This document shows positions 26,532 through 34,600 of a DNA stretch of 64,000 nt, piece after piece. Source of the stretch: Pseudomonas sp. (GTDB lineage: Bacteria > Pseudomonadota > Gammaproteobacteria > Pseudomonadales > Pseudomonadaceae); contig NZ_JAGIBG010000023.1 of the NCBI RefSeq assembly GCF_017744435.1, positions 1 through 64,000 on the forward strand, read 5' to 3'. Numbering within the stretch: position 1 is the stretch's first letter; the number at the start of each line of letters is the position of its first letter. The notes under the pieces are model-generated. The model did no database searches, was not told the origin of the DNA, and saw only the letters and a list, made by a program, of their open reading frames with translations. Both the position numbers and the translations under genes were made by a program.

Positions 26532-26882
26532 TTAGAAAAAGTGATTGTAGAGCGCGTAGCCACCCGCCAGCACCCAGAAATTCAGGATGATCATGGAGAG
26601 GCTGCGCCCTTCATAGATATGACTCCAGGGCACCACATGGACCAGCTTCTCTGGCGGTACGCTTTTCAGGTAACGGTGGCGGATGATGAAGTAGAGCATG
26701 CTGATCACGGGGTAGACATAGACAGCTATCAATACGGCATTGAGGCCGGCAAAAAGCGCCAGGAACGCCGGCGTGAACAGGTAGGCGCACTTTACCCAGA
26801 AATCCATTTCTACGAGGTGCTCGTGCACATCACCACCGGGGTGCGGTGGCTTTTTCTTGCGTTTGGTCGTCCCTGCGGGCAT
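26532..26882 (-). CDS. Small membrane protein, unknown function
   Basis: 116 aa. A basic N-terminus (TTKRKKKPPHPGG) is followed by three hydrophobic segments, near residues 34-52, 53-68 and 94-114, with a HVVPWSHIYEG loop before the last. ACGGAG precedes the ATG. Not recognised. Position at the far end of the immunity-gene trail suggests it might be another immunity-like protein, but it is also next to the M20 operon. A REP unit lies upstream at 26928. Confidence 0.6.
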   Translation of the reverse strand: MPAGTTKRKKKPPHPGGDVHEHLVEMDFWVKCAYLFTPAFLALFAGLNAVLIAVYVYPVISMLYFIIRHRYLKSVPPEKLVHVVPWSHIYEGRSLSMIILNFWVLAGGYALYNHFF

Positions 26883-26927
26883 TTGAAACTCCGTTTGAAC
26901 TCAGGTCATTTCAAGGGCTGGCGCGAT

Positions 26928-26974
26928 CCCTGTAGGAGCGGGCTTGCCCCGCGAACACGGGCGAAGCCTGTGCC
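26928..26974. repeat. Single REP unit
   Basis: CCCTGTAGGAGCGGGCTTGC continuing to GCGAAGCCTGTGCC; one full REP unit between the small membrane protein and the immunity-like genes. It marks the left border of the AT-rich accessory trail. The rest of 26883-27053 shows nothing else. Confidence 0.75.
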
Positions 26975-27053
26975 ATCCAACACATTTTTCACCGGCCACC
27001 CGGCGTTGCTGCAATGCACTCCGATCGTGTCACGTCACATGCTCAGTCCGTAT

Positions 27054-27401
27054 TCAATCGTAAATACCTTGACCCAAGGCTTTCTGGATGAACATATCCT
27101 GCAAATCGCCCTGAATTTCCTCTCCATCAAGGCGCACAACGCACTCACCCTCAAAATCACCCGGGAAGTGGACACCATCCAGAGTCTCCAATAGCACAGA
27201 GGCGCTATCGGCAATCACCACCTTAAGGAATTCGACAACATCATGCCTTTGCCCGGCACTTAACAACGCAAGCGCATTGCGCGCGCGAGCATAGGCATCC
27301 TGCTCTCCATCAACGGGTCTGGTGAGTGCATCCTTGTAGTGGTGGAAATGCTCACTGAACAGTTCGGAAAAAACAGCATCTACAAATGCCTGGTTACTCA
27401 T
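27054..27401 (-). CDS. Small hypothetical protein in the immunity-like array
   Basis: 115 aa, acidic and soluble: helical N-terminal half (FVDAVFSELFSEHFHHY) and a beta-rich C-terminal half ending in a conserved-looking MFIQKALGQG. ATG 27401 has AGGAAG 6 bp upstream and is preferred over a TTG two codons earlier. It follows the Imm22-like gene by 21 bp. Not recognised; size, acidity and context suit a toxin-immunity protein, but that is inference. Confidence 0.6.
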   Translation of the reverse strand: MSNQAFVDAVFSELFSEHFHHYKDALTRPVDGEQDAYARARNALALLSAGQRHDVVEFLKVVIADSASVLLETLDGVHFPGDFEGECVVRLDGEEIQGDLQDMFIQKALGQGIYD

Positions 27402-27422
27402 GGTCAACTTCCTGTCTACGCC

Positions 27423-27863
27423 TTAATTACCCTCGAACAGCCCAATATAGCGTAAGCCGTTGTAGTGCTCTTTCAATGGCGTCGAAATATTCAAGCTGCC
27501 GTCAGAATACCAGAACATTGCATTCATCTTCACAATGCCGAGCCTGGCGCACATGGCTTTGACCCTGCTCCACTCGCTTGCATCGATTGCGGACTCGCCC
27601 AGCATGGCGTCAATCTCCACCAATACTGGCTTGCGTGGAATGATGCCGATGAAATCCTCGTCATACCAGCGTTCGCCAACATCGGCACAAAACTGACAGA
27701 CTGGGTATTGGGGGTCGTCAATTTCATAATCGCTTGAGTAGTCGATTTCAAAGTATTTCAGGTATTCTTTTTCGTCGGTGAAATTCACGCCTAGCCAGAG
27801 GTGAACCCTGTTAAAACGATCAACATCGTATTTATCTACGACCTCACCTTGTTCGCCAATCAT
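27423..27863 (-). CDS. Imm22-like immunity protein
   Basis: 146-aa acidic protein. The start RVHLWLGVNF, the FEIDYSSDYE segment and the pair CQFCADVGERWYDEDFIG are the wording I associate with the Imm22 family of polymorphic-toxin immunity proteins. No matching toxin gene is adjacent, so it is an orphan. ATG 27863 has GAGG close upstream. It lies in an AT-rich trail downstream of the Rhs locus, consistent with capture along with a past toxin tip. Confidence 0.6.
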   Translation of the reverse strand: MIGEQGEVVDKYDVDRFNRVHLWLGVNFTDEKEYLKYFEIDYSSDYEIDDPQYPVCQFCADVGERWYDEDFIGIIPRKPVLVEIDAMLGESAIDASEWSRVKAMCARLGIVKMNAMFWYSDGSLNISTPLKEHYNGLRYIGLFEGN

Positions 27864-27978
27864 CCTCTGAGCCTCAATTTTAATTCAACGAAATCCAGAA
27901 TATCTATCGATCGATGCCACTGCCAATCACCACCCGCTTGAAATGAACCTGCCCGCCAGCGATAGCAAACATCAAGGC

Positions 27979-28347
27979 TTAGCAAGGAAAGATTCCTGCT
28001 TTATAGCTGGCAAGTAACTGATCGCAGTGAGAAGACACAAGACCTTTTACCAGAGCATCAGCAATCAAACCGATATCATCACAGACGTAAGCGGCAATGT
28101 CAGCGTCTTCGGTGAGGCGAAACATAGCCTTGAATGCAAACTCCCTCAACGAGGTAACATCAGCTTCGGCCATTGGGTTTTGATAGCTCATTTCACGCAG
28201 TGCTTCAAATGCACTTCCCCAGGCATTGTCAAAAGCAGGTCGCTCACGCTTATCGAGCAAGGCCTCCCAGTCTTCGACACCTGCTGCAATAGCCTCGAAG
28301 AAGCCTTTTCCATGGATCAGATGTGTGAACGTAGCCAAGTCTTTCAA
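27979..28347 (-). CDS. Hypothetical protein, probably 5'-damaged
   Basis: 122 aa, mostly helical and acidic, without a recognised domain. The only plausible start is TTG 28347, preceded by GAGGAG. The same frame upstream reads EYIGAVLHCHEYDDFLD, then TAA (28369-28371), one codon, TGA (28363-28365), then EELKRLKDLATFT into the annotated protein. That upstream stretch looks protein-like, so the gene may once have begun near 28422 and now carries two nonsense codons. Expression of the remainder from TTG is possible. Context suggests an immunity or antitoxin-like role. Confidence 0.5.
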   Translation of the reverse strand: MKDLATFTHLIHGKGFFEAIAAGVEDWEALLDKRERPAFDNAWGSAFEALREMSYQNPMAEADVTSLREFAFKAMFRLTEDADIAAYVCDDIGLIADALVKGLVSSHCDQLLASYKAGIFPC

Positions 28348-28551
28348 CCGCTTAAGCTCCTCTCATCCTTAGTCAAGAAAATCGTCATACTCGTGGCAAT
28401 GTAGGACAGCGCCAATATATTCATAAATTATTCCTCAAAGCAACCCAGCAATTAATCGCAACAAAACCTCGCATGTAGCCTGGGCAAGAATGAAGTCCTA
28501 CTCATATGCAATACATATCGCCACGATACCGCGATCCCCATGCCCCATCAA

Positions 28552-28878
28552 CTAACCCCTGTAAACATAAATCTTCGAATCATCATTAAAAAAACACAGA
28601 CCAACCAAATCATCGCCATATCGCTCTACAAATATTTCCGTACCAGGCATGCTGTTAGTGGCATATACAACCATTGAAGACACCTGCCGACCTTCATACT
28701 TATACTCATAACACCAGTACTCGCCATCATCTTCTAGGCGACACGAGATATATGGATCTCCATTTTCAAAGACAACACCAGAGACGCGAACCGCTTCTCC
28801 ATCATCATTAAATCGAACTGACGACCTGATCCGACCCTCTTCCTGATATATTTCAGTTTCTATTACCGTCGAACTCAC
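28552..28878 (-). CDS. Small hypothetical acidic beta-rich protein (possible immunity)
   Basis: 108 aa with repeated beta-strand wording (YISCRLEDDGEYWCYEYKYE) and many acidic residues. It starts at GTG 28878, overlapping the upstream gene's stop as GTGA, so the two are translationally coupled. Not recognised. The couple may be a two-part immunity or a toxin-tip remnant plus immunity. The gap 28423-28551 downstream contains no gene. Confidence 0.5.
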   Translation of the reverse strand: MSSTVIETEIYQEEGRIRSSVRFNDDGEAVRVSGVVFENGDPYISCRLEDDGEYWCYEYKYEGRQVSSMVVYATNSMPGTEIFVERYGDDLVGLCFFNDDSKIYVYRG

Positions 28879-29144
28879 ACCGTATATATCTGACCTATAA
28901 AATCCTCCGGCCTCAGAACAATAAAACTTAAAGCAATTTTTTTGCTATTTGGCTCATCATCTAAAATAGGAGACGGAGTCTCTCCGGCCAACTCTAGTCC
29001 AAAAGGTACTATTGAAAAACTAGGACCCTTCGACCATTTTACACCCTCACCTTTGACCTGCTGCGCACACGAAATTTCAGGAGGGTCCATTTCAAATTTA
29101 GACTGTAAATTTTCGAATAAAACCTTGAATTTTGCGGGAATCAT
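28875..29144 (-). CDS. Small hypothetical protein coupled to the next gene
   Basis: 89 aa. ATG 29144 has a strong GGAGG 5 bp upstream and is preferred over GTG 29150. The sequence (IPAKFKVLFENLQSKFEMDP) has no recognised domain. Its stop overlaps the downstream GTG. It sits 45 bp downstream of the orphan Rhs-core fragment, where an intact Rhs locus would carry the toxin tip or immunity gene. Confidence 0.5.
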   Translation of the reverse strand: MIPAKFKVLFENLQSKFEMDPPEISCAQQVKGEGVKWSKGPSFSIVPFGLELAGETPSPILDDEPNSKKIALSFIVLRPEDFIGQIYTV

Positions 29145-29189
29145 AAGCACCTCCTAACAGCAAACTTTTTGCCGTTATTTAATTGTTCT

Positions 29190-29817
29190 GGCAGATGGCC
29201 TGGCCCTTGCCGCCGGTGTGGCTGTGCACCTGGCCATAGACGTTGTAGGTGAAGGATTCTTTGGTTCCGTCCGGATGGGTGATGCGCAGCACTTCCCCGT
29301 CCGGTTTGCGCTCCAGGCTGGTGGTCTGGTTCAGCGCATCGGTCACGGCCACCAAGTGCTGGCGCTCGTCATAGCGGTAATAGGTGCTCTTGCCGGAGCA
29401 ATCCTGATAACGCTCGACCTGGGCCAGGGTGTTCCACCACAGGTACTTGGACTTGTAGGTCGCATCGATGATGGTGTGCGGCAGGCCATCGTCGCTGTTG
29501 AGGTACTCGGTCATCTGGCCGAGGACATCGAATTCGGCGAGCAGGTTGCCCTTGTCGTCGTAACGCGCTCGCCAGGTGCTGCCATCCGGGTAACTGACCT
29601 GGGTCACCAGCGTCGTCAGGTGGTGATACTCGTAGGCGGTCTTGCGGCACAGCGGATCGGTTTCTTCGAGCAGGCGGGCATATTCGTCGTACTTGAAGGT
29701 CAGGCGATTACCGTCCGGCAAGTCGAGGCCGACCATGTTGCCGTTCTCGTCCAGCGCGATGGCGTAGCGCTCACCACCGTAGTCACGGCTGGCGACCACG
29801 CGGTGGTCGGCGTTACT
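29190..29817 (-). pseudogene. Orphan fragment of an Rhs core
   Basis: About 207 codons almost identical in protein sequence to the internal core of the Rhs protein (matching 33768-34382): YD-repeats such as GNRLTFKYDE, SYPDGSTW and GKSTYYRYDERQHL. It begins abruptly at the codons for VVASRDYGG and stops at KGQAICQNN, so it has no start, PAAR, DPxG cleavage site or toxin tip. It is an internal piece, not a displaced tip module, and probably a deletion or recombination scar. Confidence 0.88.
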
Positions 29818-29848
29818 GGAATGACTGAGGCTAGCGCCTCAGCCCTCC

Positions 29849-29888
29849 AACGTTAAGTTATTAAAGATCCCAGCCACACTGAATCCAC
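29849..29888. repeat. Copy A of a ~40-bp duplicated segment
   Basis: Aligns with 30647-30683: shared blocks AACG, AAG, ATTAAA, CCACAC and ATCCA in the same order and spacing. It abuts the end of the Rhs-core fragment, while copy B abuts the decayed toxin tail. The rest of 29818-29998 holds no gene. Confidence 0.55.
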
Positions 29889-29998
29889 TTAAAATGTATG
29901 ACACCGGAGGAAATATTAAAGCCAGAATTTACTGACAATCTCGCCAAAGCGCTAAAGCCAATAAATGCTTTCAGCCTTCAGGGCACCACCTCACACAC

Positions 29999-30502
29999 TT
30001 ACTGATCAACTTGATCCTCATAAATCAAGGACTCAATAAACTCATGAAATGACAACGAAAGAATCCTTTGGGCATTGATGTGATTTAGATGCATATCAAT
30101 ACCTGGCTGAAAAATGTCCACCGCAAAATAAATCACCTTGCCCTCATTTTTATCAAGGCAAATAAAATTACCCGCCTCATCTACGGCAAATGGCACCAAG
30201 TGTGTGGGCAAGACATTCCTGCTCACCATAAACCTGAAACAACCACCTATGCACTTAGTCTCATCATTGTCTACAGCCCCACCACTAGCAATACTCTTAA
30301 AATCCTCAACTCTAATCGGCTCATAATTTTCGTCTTCCGCCCAAAATGTCCGATTAGGCTCACCCCCATTGAAGGTCAGGTATAGCGCCCTAAATTCGGC
30401 AGGAAATCTCATACCGATTTCAGACTCAAGTGCATCAACATCAAGCCCAGAAATAGCGACATCAGAATTGAAGAGTTTAAAATCATCCACTACATAGCCC
30501 AC
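29999..30502 (-). CDS. SUKH (SMI1/KNR4) family immunity protein, second copy
   Basis: 167 aa. It aligns along its length with the SUKH protein at 31180-31668: HNGG/FNGG at the helix end, DFKSIA/RFKAIA, KCIGGCF/KYLGGCY, the LxPFAxDxxGNFxCLD strand pair and the C-terminal FxAF/FIESL region. SUKH proteins neutralise nuclease toxins. GTG 30502 is the likely start but the ribosome-binding site is poor. A decayed copy of the Rhs toxin tail lies immediately upstream (30505-30658), so this is the immunity half of an older toxin module. Confidence 0.8.
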   Translation of the reverse strand: MGYVVDDFKLFNSDVAISGLDVDALESEIGMRFPAEFRALYLTFNGGEPNRTFWAEDENYEPIRVEDFKSIASGGAVDNDETKCIGGCFRFMVSRNVLPTHLVPFAVDEAGNFICLDKNEGKVIYFAVDIFQPGIDMHLNHINAQRILSLSFHEFIESLIYEDQVDQ

Positions 30503-30504
30503 AG

Positions 30505-30658
30505 CAAGTTGTAGGCGTTGACTTTTGTGGGCGACTCTTCAGCCCCCTTGCCCTGAGAGATAGCTACAGCTTACGGCATCCCGTAAGATCCAGAAGGCAA
30601 GCCGAAATGCTTCTCCAATTGTGCCGCCGACCCTATACATGGCAACAACGCCAAGCCA
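30505..30658 (-). pseudogene. Decayed C-terminal tail of a WHH-type Rhs toxin
   Basis: Read on the minus strand, the frame gives QLEKHFGLPSGSYGMP, then TAA at 30571-30573, then AVAISQGKG. The intact toxin at 31684-35904 reads QYEKHFGLRSGRYGKP followed by ESIAIAQDKG at residues 1367-1392. The upstream nuclease core (WHH) is missing. The remnant stands directly before a SUKH gene, the same order as in the intact locus, so it is a dead paralogous toxin module. Confidence 0.75.
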
Positions 30659-30683
30659 TTAAAAATTCCGACCACACAATCCA
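30647..30683. repeat. Copy B of a ~40-bp duplicated segment
   Basis: Partner of 29849-29888; overlaps the 5' edge of the decayed toxin tail. It may mark a recombination joint used when toxin tips were exchanged. Confidence 0.5.
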
Positions 30684-31179
30684 TATAGAAAGCATCATTC
30701 CTCAAAAATCCAAATCTGAGCTTTCCGATTACTTATACTAAAACCACAAAGACTTGCCAACCTGCTGGCATAACGTGCTACCACTCAAGATTCAACCACA
30801 CCATCACAATTTAACGCCCTAAAGATTTGATAATAATACTTATCCCCGACCACGCCAAACATGTTAATAGCGATTACTCTCGAACAAATAATCGCCATGC
30901 CATGCACTTTACCCAAACTCATTAACCACATAATATTGGCGCAAAGCATAATACCCAAAACTACCACGAGGTTCTCCAGCAACAGTATCTACCGCAGCAC
31001 ATTGCGCGTCCTCATGCAAGGCTGATTCGTCCCGCTTACCGAAATGTGTCTAACGGGGATCACTCCGACCAGAAGGCCTCGCAATTATACAAATAGCATA
31101 GGCCGTTCCAGCATTACACTTTCTATATAGATTCCTCCACCTTACTGGGCAAAGTCCAAAACGATTTTTTGCAGCTTTT
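30684..31179. other. AT-rich intergenic stretch without a convincing gene
   Basis: Between the decayed toxin tail and the first SUKH gene. A 65-codon open frame at 30785-30982 (minus) has a hydrophobic N-terminus but no ribosome-binding site, and another frame near 30910-31035 reads protein-like for about 45 codons between stops. Both are more likely remnants of lost toxin or immunity genes than functional genes. Confidence 0.4.
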
Positions 31180-31668
31180 TCAAAAATCAACGTCCGATTC
31201 ATGCTTTAGGCCAGAGACAAAAGCATCAAATGTCTCAGCAAGCCAGCGATAAGCATTTAATTGATTCTCAGTAATAGTCAAATCTGAGTCAAAAGAGTCG
31301 GTTGCATAAAAACAGACACCTCCATCGACCAAGTCAAGACAGAAAAAATTACCACCATCATCAATAGCAAACGGGAGCAAGGTTGCCGGTATAACTTTTC
31401 GCCCTGTCATTGCCATATAGCACCCGCCTAGATACTTTGTATCAGAAGCATCTTGAGCGTCAGACCGGGCGATGGCTTTAAACCTCTTTAATCGAATTGC
31501 TTCGTTTTCGTCATCACCATCCCACCAATCTCTATCAGGCACGCCGCCATTATGCTTCAAAAAGAACTGTTTGAATGAGTCAGGCAAATGAGTGGAAACC
31601 TGACTCTCAAGAACCTCGACATCACTTACTTCAATAGCCGACTCAGATCTTGACAACTTTATTGACAT
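31180..31668 (-). CDS. SUKH (SMI1/KNR4) family immunity protein of the Rhs toxin
   Basis: 162 aa with the SUKH features: acidic N-terminal helix, KHNGG at the helix end, KYLGGCYMAM and the LLPFAIDDGGNFFCLD strand pair. ATG 31668 has GAGGT upstream and begins 15 bp after the rhs stop, so it is the immunity gene cognate to the WHH nuclease tip. SUKH proteins are frequent partners of HNH-type toxins. It shares family and order with the second copy at 29999-30502. Confidence 0.88.
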   Translation of the reverse strand: MSIKLSRSESAIEVSDVEVLESQVSTHLPDSFKQFFLKHNGGVPDRDWWDGDDENEAIRLKRFKAIARSDAQDASDTKYLGGCYMAMTGRKVIPATLLPFAIDDGGNFFCLDLVDGGVCFYATDSFDSDLTITENQLNAYRWLAETFDAFVSGLKHESDVDF

Positions 31669-31683
31669 GACAAACCTCTCAAA

Positions 31684-34600
31684 TCAGCATGTTCCGGTAT
31701 TAGTTTTTGGAGCACGACCTTTAAGCCAGCCTTTATCTTGAGCAATAGCAATCGACTCTGGCTTGCCATAACGACCCGAGCGCAAACCAAAATGCTTTTC
31801 ATATTGGGACACAGAACCGCCATGCGGGAAAGTCGCTTCATGCGCCGACGTTTTAACAAGCTGCATAGTCGTCTTACCCGTCTTGGGATCGAAGTCATCC
31901 ACATGATGCCATGTATAATCATCGACGGCAGGATTAGAAGCCTTTATTCCAGCCTCTTTAAATGCTTGTGTAAAGTCCCGCGGCCTTGAACCCTGCATGG
32001 TTATCGTCACAATATTTTTCTGATTTCCGGTCACCGGGAACAGATCAGGGGAACCAGTAAAATCAACACCTTTATACGCCCACCCCCACGGATCGATCCA
32101 TGTGCATGGATTTGGTGCATAACGATAGAGATTTGCGCCGCCCAACAACCCTACTGGATCCTGACTAATGAAACGGCCACTTTGCGGAGCATAGTATCTA
32201 AAAGTATTGTAATGCAGGTCCGTTTCGTCATCGAAGTACTGACCTTGGAATCGTAGATTCTGATCGACTTCACTAACGGCTAGCTGCTCCACAGCCCCCC
32301 ACGAGCGATACGTCGCCTGCCAAACGATCTTGCCATCGCTATCCGTCAGCTCAAGTGGCGTACCAATCTGGTCAGTATGGAAGTAGTAGAGCTTCTGCTC
32401 TTCCCCTTCAATCTGATCGACCCGCGCCAACGGCGCATAGCTACTCGGCTCATACAGGTACAGGATGCTCTGCCCAGGCGTCTCTTCCCGCAGCATCCTC
32501 AAGCCTTGCCAGAGGAAGCGCTTGTGCTCGACTACGCCGTTGATCTCAGCCTGTTTGGCCACCCGCCGCCCAAGGCTGTCGTAGCGATACTGCCCGGTAC
32601 TCTCCAGCTTGCCATTGACCACGGTTTCAGCCCGAACCAACCGGTTCTCGCAGTCATAGGCAAAGGTCTGCAGCTTGCTGTGCCCCGAGCGCTTCTCGAT
32701 CAGGTTGCCCCAAGGGTCGTAGCGATACTCCTGATCCCGCCACTGCTTGATCCGGTTGTCCTTGACCTTGTCAAACTGCCGGGCATTGAAGTTCAGGCGG
32801 TTCGCCGCCGCGTCGTAGCGGAACTCTTCGCCGCCCACCAGCGAGCCGGTATCACGGCTGCGCAACTGGCCGTTGGCTTCATATTCGTACTTGATCTCGC
32901 CGCGTAGCTTGTCGAGGGTACGCACCAACTCACCGGCCGGGTCATACTGGTAACGACGGTGAATCGGGTTGTAGACGTGCTCCACCAGCAGCGAGGTATT
33001 GATGCCAGTGTTATGTACCTGCGAAAGCTTGTCTGCGGGCAAGGTCGAGGCAAACTGCCAGGCCTTGCGCCCCATCGCGTCATAGCCAAAGCAACTGGTG
33101 AGCTTGCCCTGGGTGCGATAGACCTCACGGTGCAGGTCGTCGCGCTCCATGTCGCTGATTACCTGACCGTCCAGATTCAGCTGGTGCAGGTGCCCGCTGC
33201 CGTAATACAGGTGGTTGACCTTGCGGCCATCTGGCAGGGTCAAGGTGGTCAGGTTGCTGAGCGGATCGTACTCGTAGCCCAGTGTCCCATCGGGCGTGAT
33301 TTCCTGCGTCAACCGGCCCAGCAGGTCGTAGGCGTACTCCAGCTTTTCTTCGGTTACCCCAAGCTGCTTGCCGGTACCACTCGGGTGGCGCTCAATGCTC
33401 AGCAACCGGTCACCGTCGTCGTAGGTGAACTGCTGCTGCGCATCGCGATTGAGCTTGGCGATCAAGCGGCCAATGCTGTCGCGCTCGAACAGCGTATGCC
33501 GCTCCGGGCGCTCGGCATTATCGCCGTAGCCAATCTCATCCAGCCGGGTGAGATGACCACCGACGTTGTAGCTGAAGCGTCGGGTCAGGTTATCCACCCG
33601 CACCTCTTCGCTCAGCCGATCCGAGGCGTCGTAGGCAAAGCTGTACGTCGCATTGTTCTCGTTGACCAATGCAGTCAGGCGCACGGCTTTGTCGTACTCG
33701 TAACGTACACGCTGGCCCTTGGCATCCTCGCGGCTGCTCGGCAGCCCACGGGCGGTGCGCATCAGGCGGATGGTCTGGCCCTTGCCGTCGGTGTGGCTGA
33801 GCACCTGGCCGTAGACGTTGTAGGTGAAGGTTTCCTTGGTGCCGTCCGGATGGGTGATACGCAGCACTTCCCCGTCCGGTTTGCGCTCCAACGAAGTGGT
33901 CTGGTTCAGCGCATCGGTCACCGCCACCAGGTGCTGACGCTCGTCATAGCGGTAGTAGGTGCTCTTGCCGGAGCAGTCCTGGTAACGCTCAACCTGGGCC
34001 AGGGTGTTCCACCACAGGTACTTGGACTTGTAGGTCGCATCGATGATGGTGTGCGGCAGGCCGTCATCGCTGTTGAGGTATTCGGTCATCTGGCCGAGGG
34101 CATCGAACTCGGCGAGCAGGTTGCCCTTGTCGTCGTAACGCGCCGTCCAGGTGCTGCCGTCCGGGTAGCTGACCTGGGTCACCAGCGTGGTCAGGTGGTG
34201 GTATTCGTACTGGATCTTGCGGCCCAGCGGATCGGTTTCTTCGAGCAGGCGGGCGAACTCGTCGTACTTGAAGGTCAGGCGATTGCCTTCTGGCAAGCTC
34301 AAACCGACCATGTTGCCCTGCTCGTCCAGGTCGATGGCGTAACGCTCGCCACCGTAGTCGCGGCTGGCGACTACGCGATGATCCGCGTTGTACTGCACTT
34401 CCAGTTCGCGGCCGAGCACGTCGGTGGCCCAGCTGGTGCGGGCGTCGAGGTCGTAGCGGAAATGGTAGTGCTCGCCATCGCTGGTCCAGTGCTCGACCAC
34501 CCGTGGTTTATCGCCCTGGGTTTCCCAGCGGTAGTGGCAGCCCAGGCCCAGGGCGTTGCTGTGGGTCACCATCAGGCCTTCGGCGTAGCTGAAGCTGCGC

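Noticed and set aside
30785..30982. A 65-codon hydrophobic minus-strand frame between the toxin remnant and the first SUKH gene
   Set aside because: No ribosome-binding site, no homology recognised, and located in decayed DNA.
30910..31035. A protein-like minus-strand stretch beginning HFGKRDESALHED, resembling the HFG of the toxin tail
   Set aside because: Only three residues match the toxin tail and the frame is bounded by stops; too weak to call a second toxin remnant.
29001..31680. CRISPR array or integron-type repeats in the AT-rich trail
   Set aside because: The only repeats are the Rhs-core copy and one ~40-bp pair; no regular spacing, no spacers and no attC-like sites.
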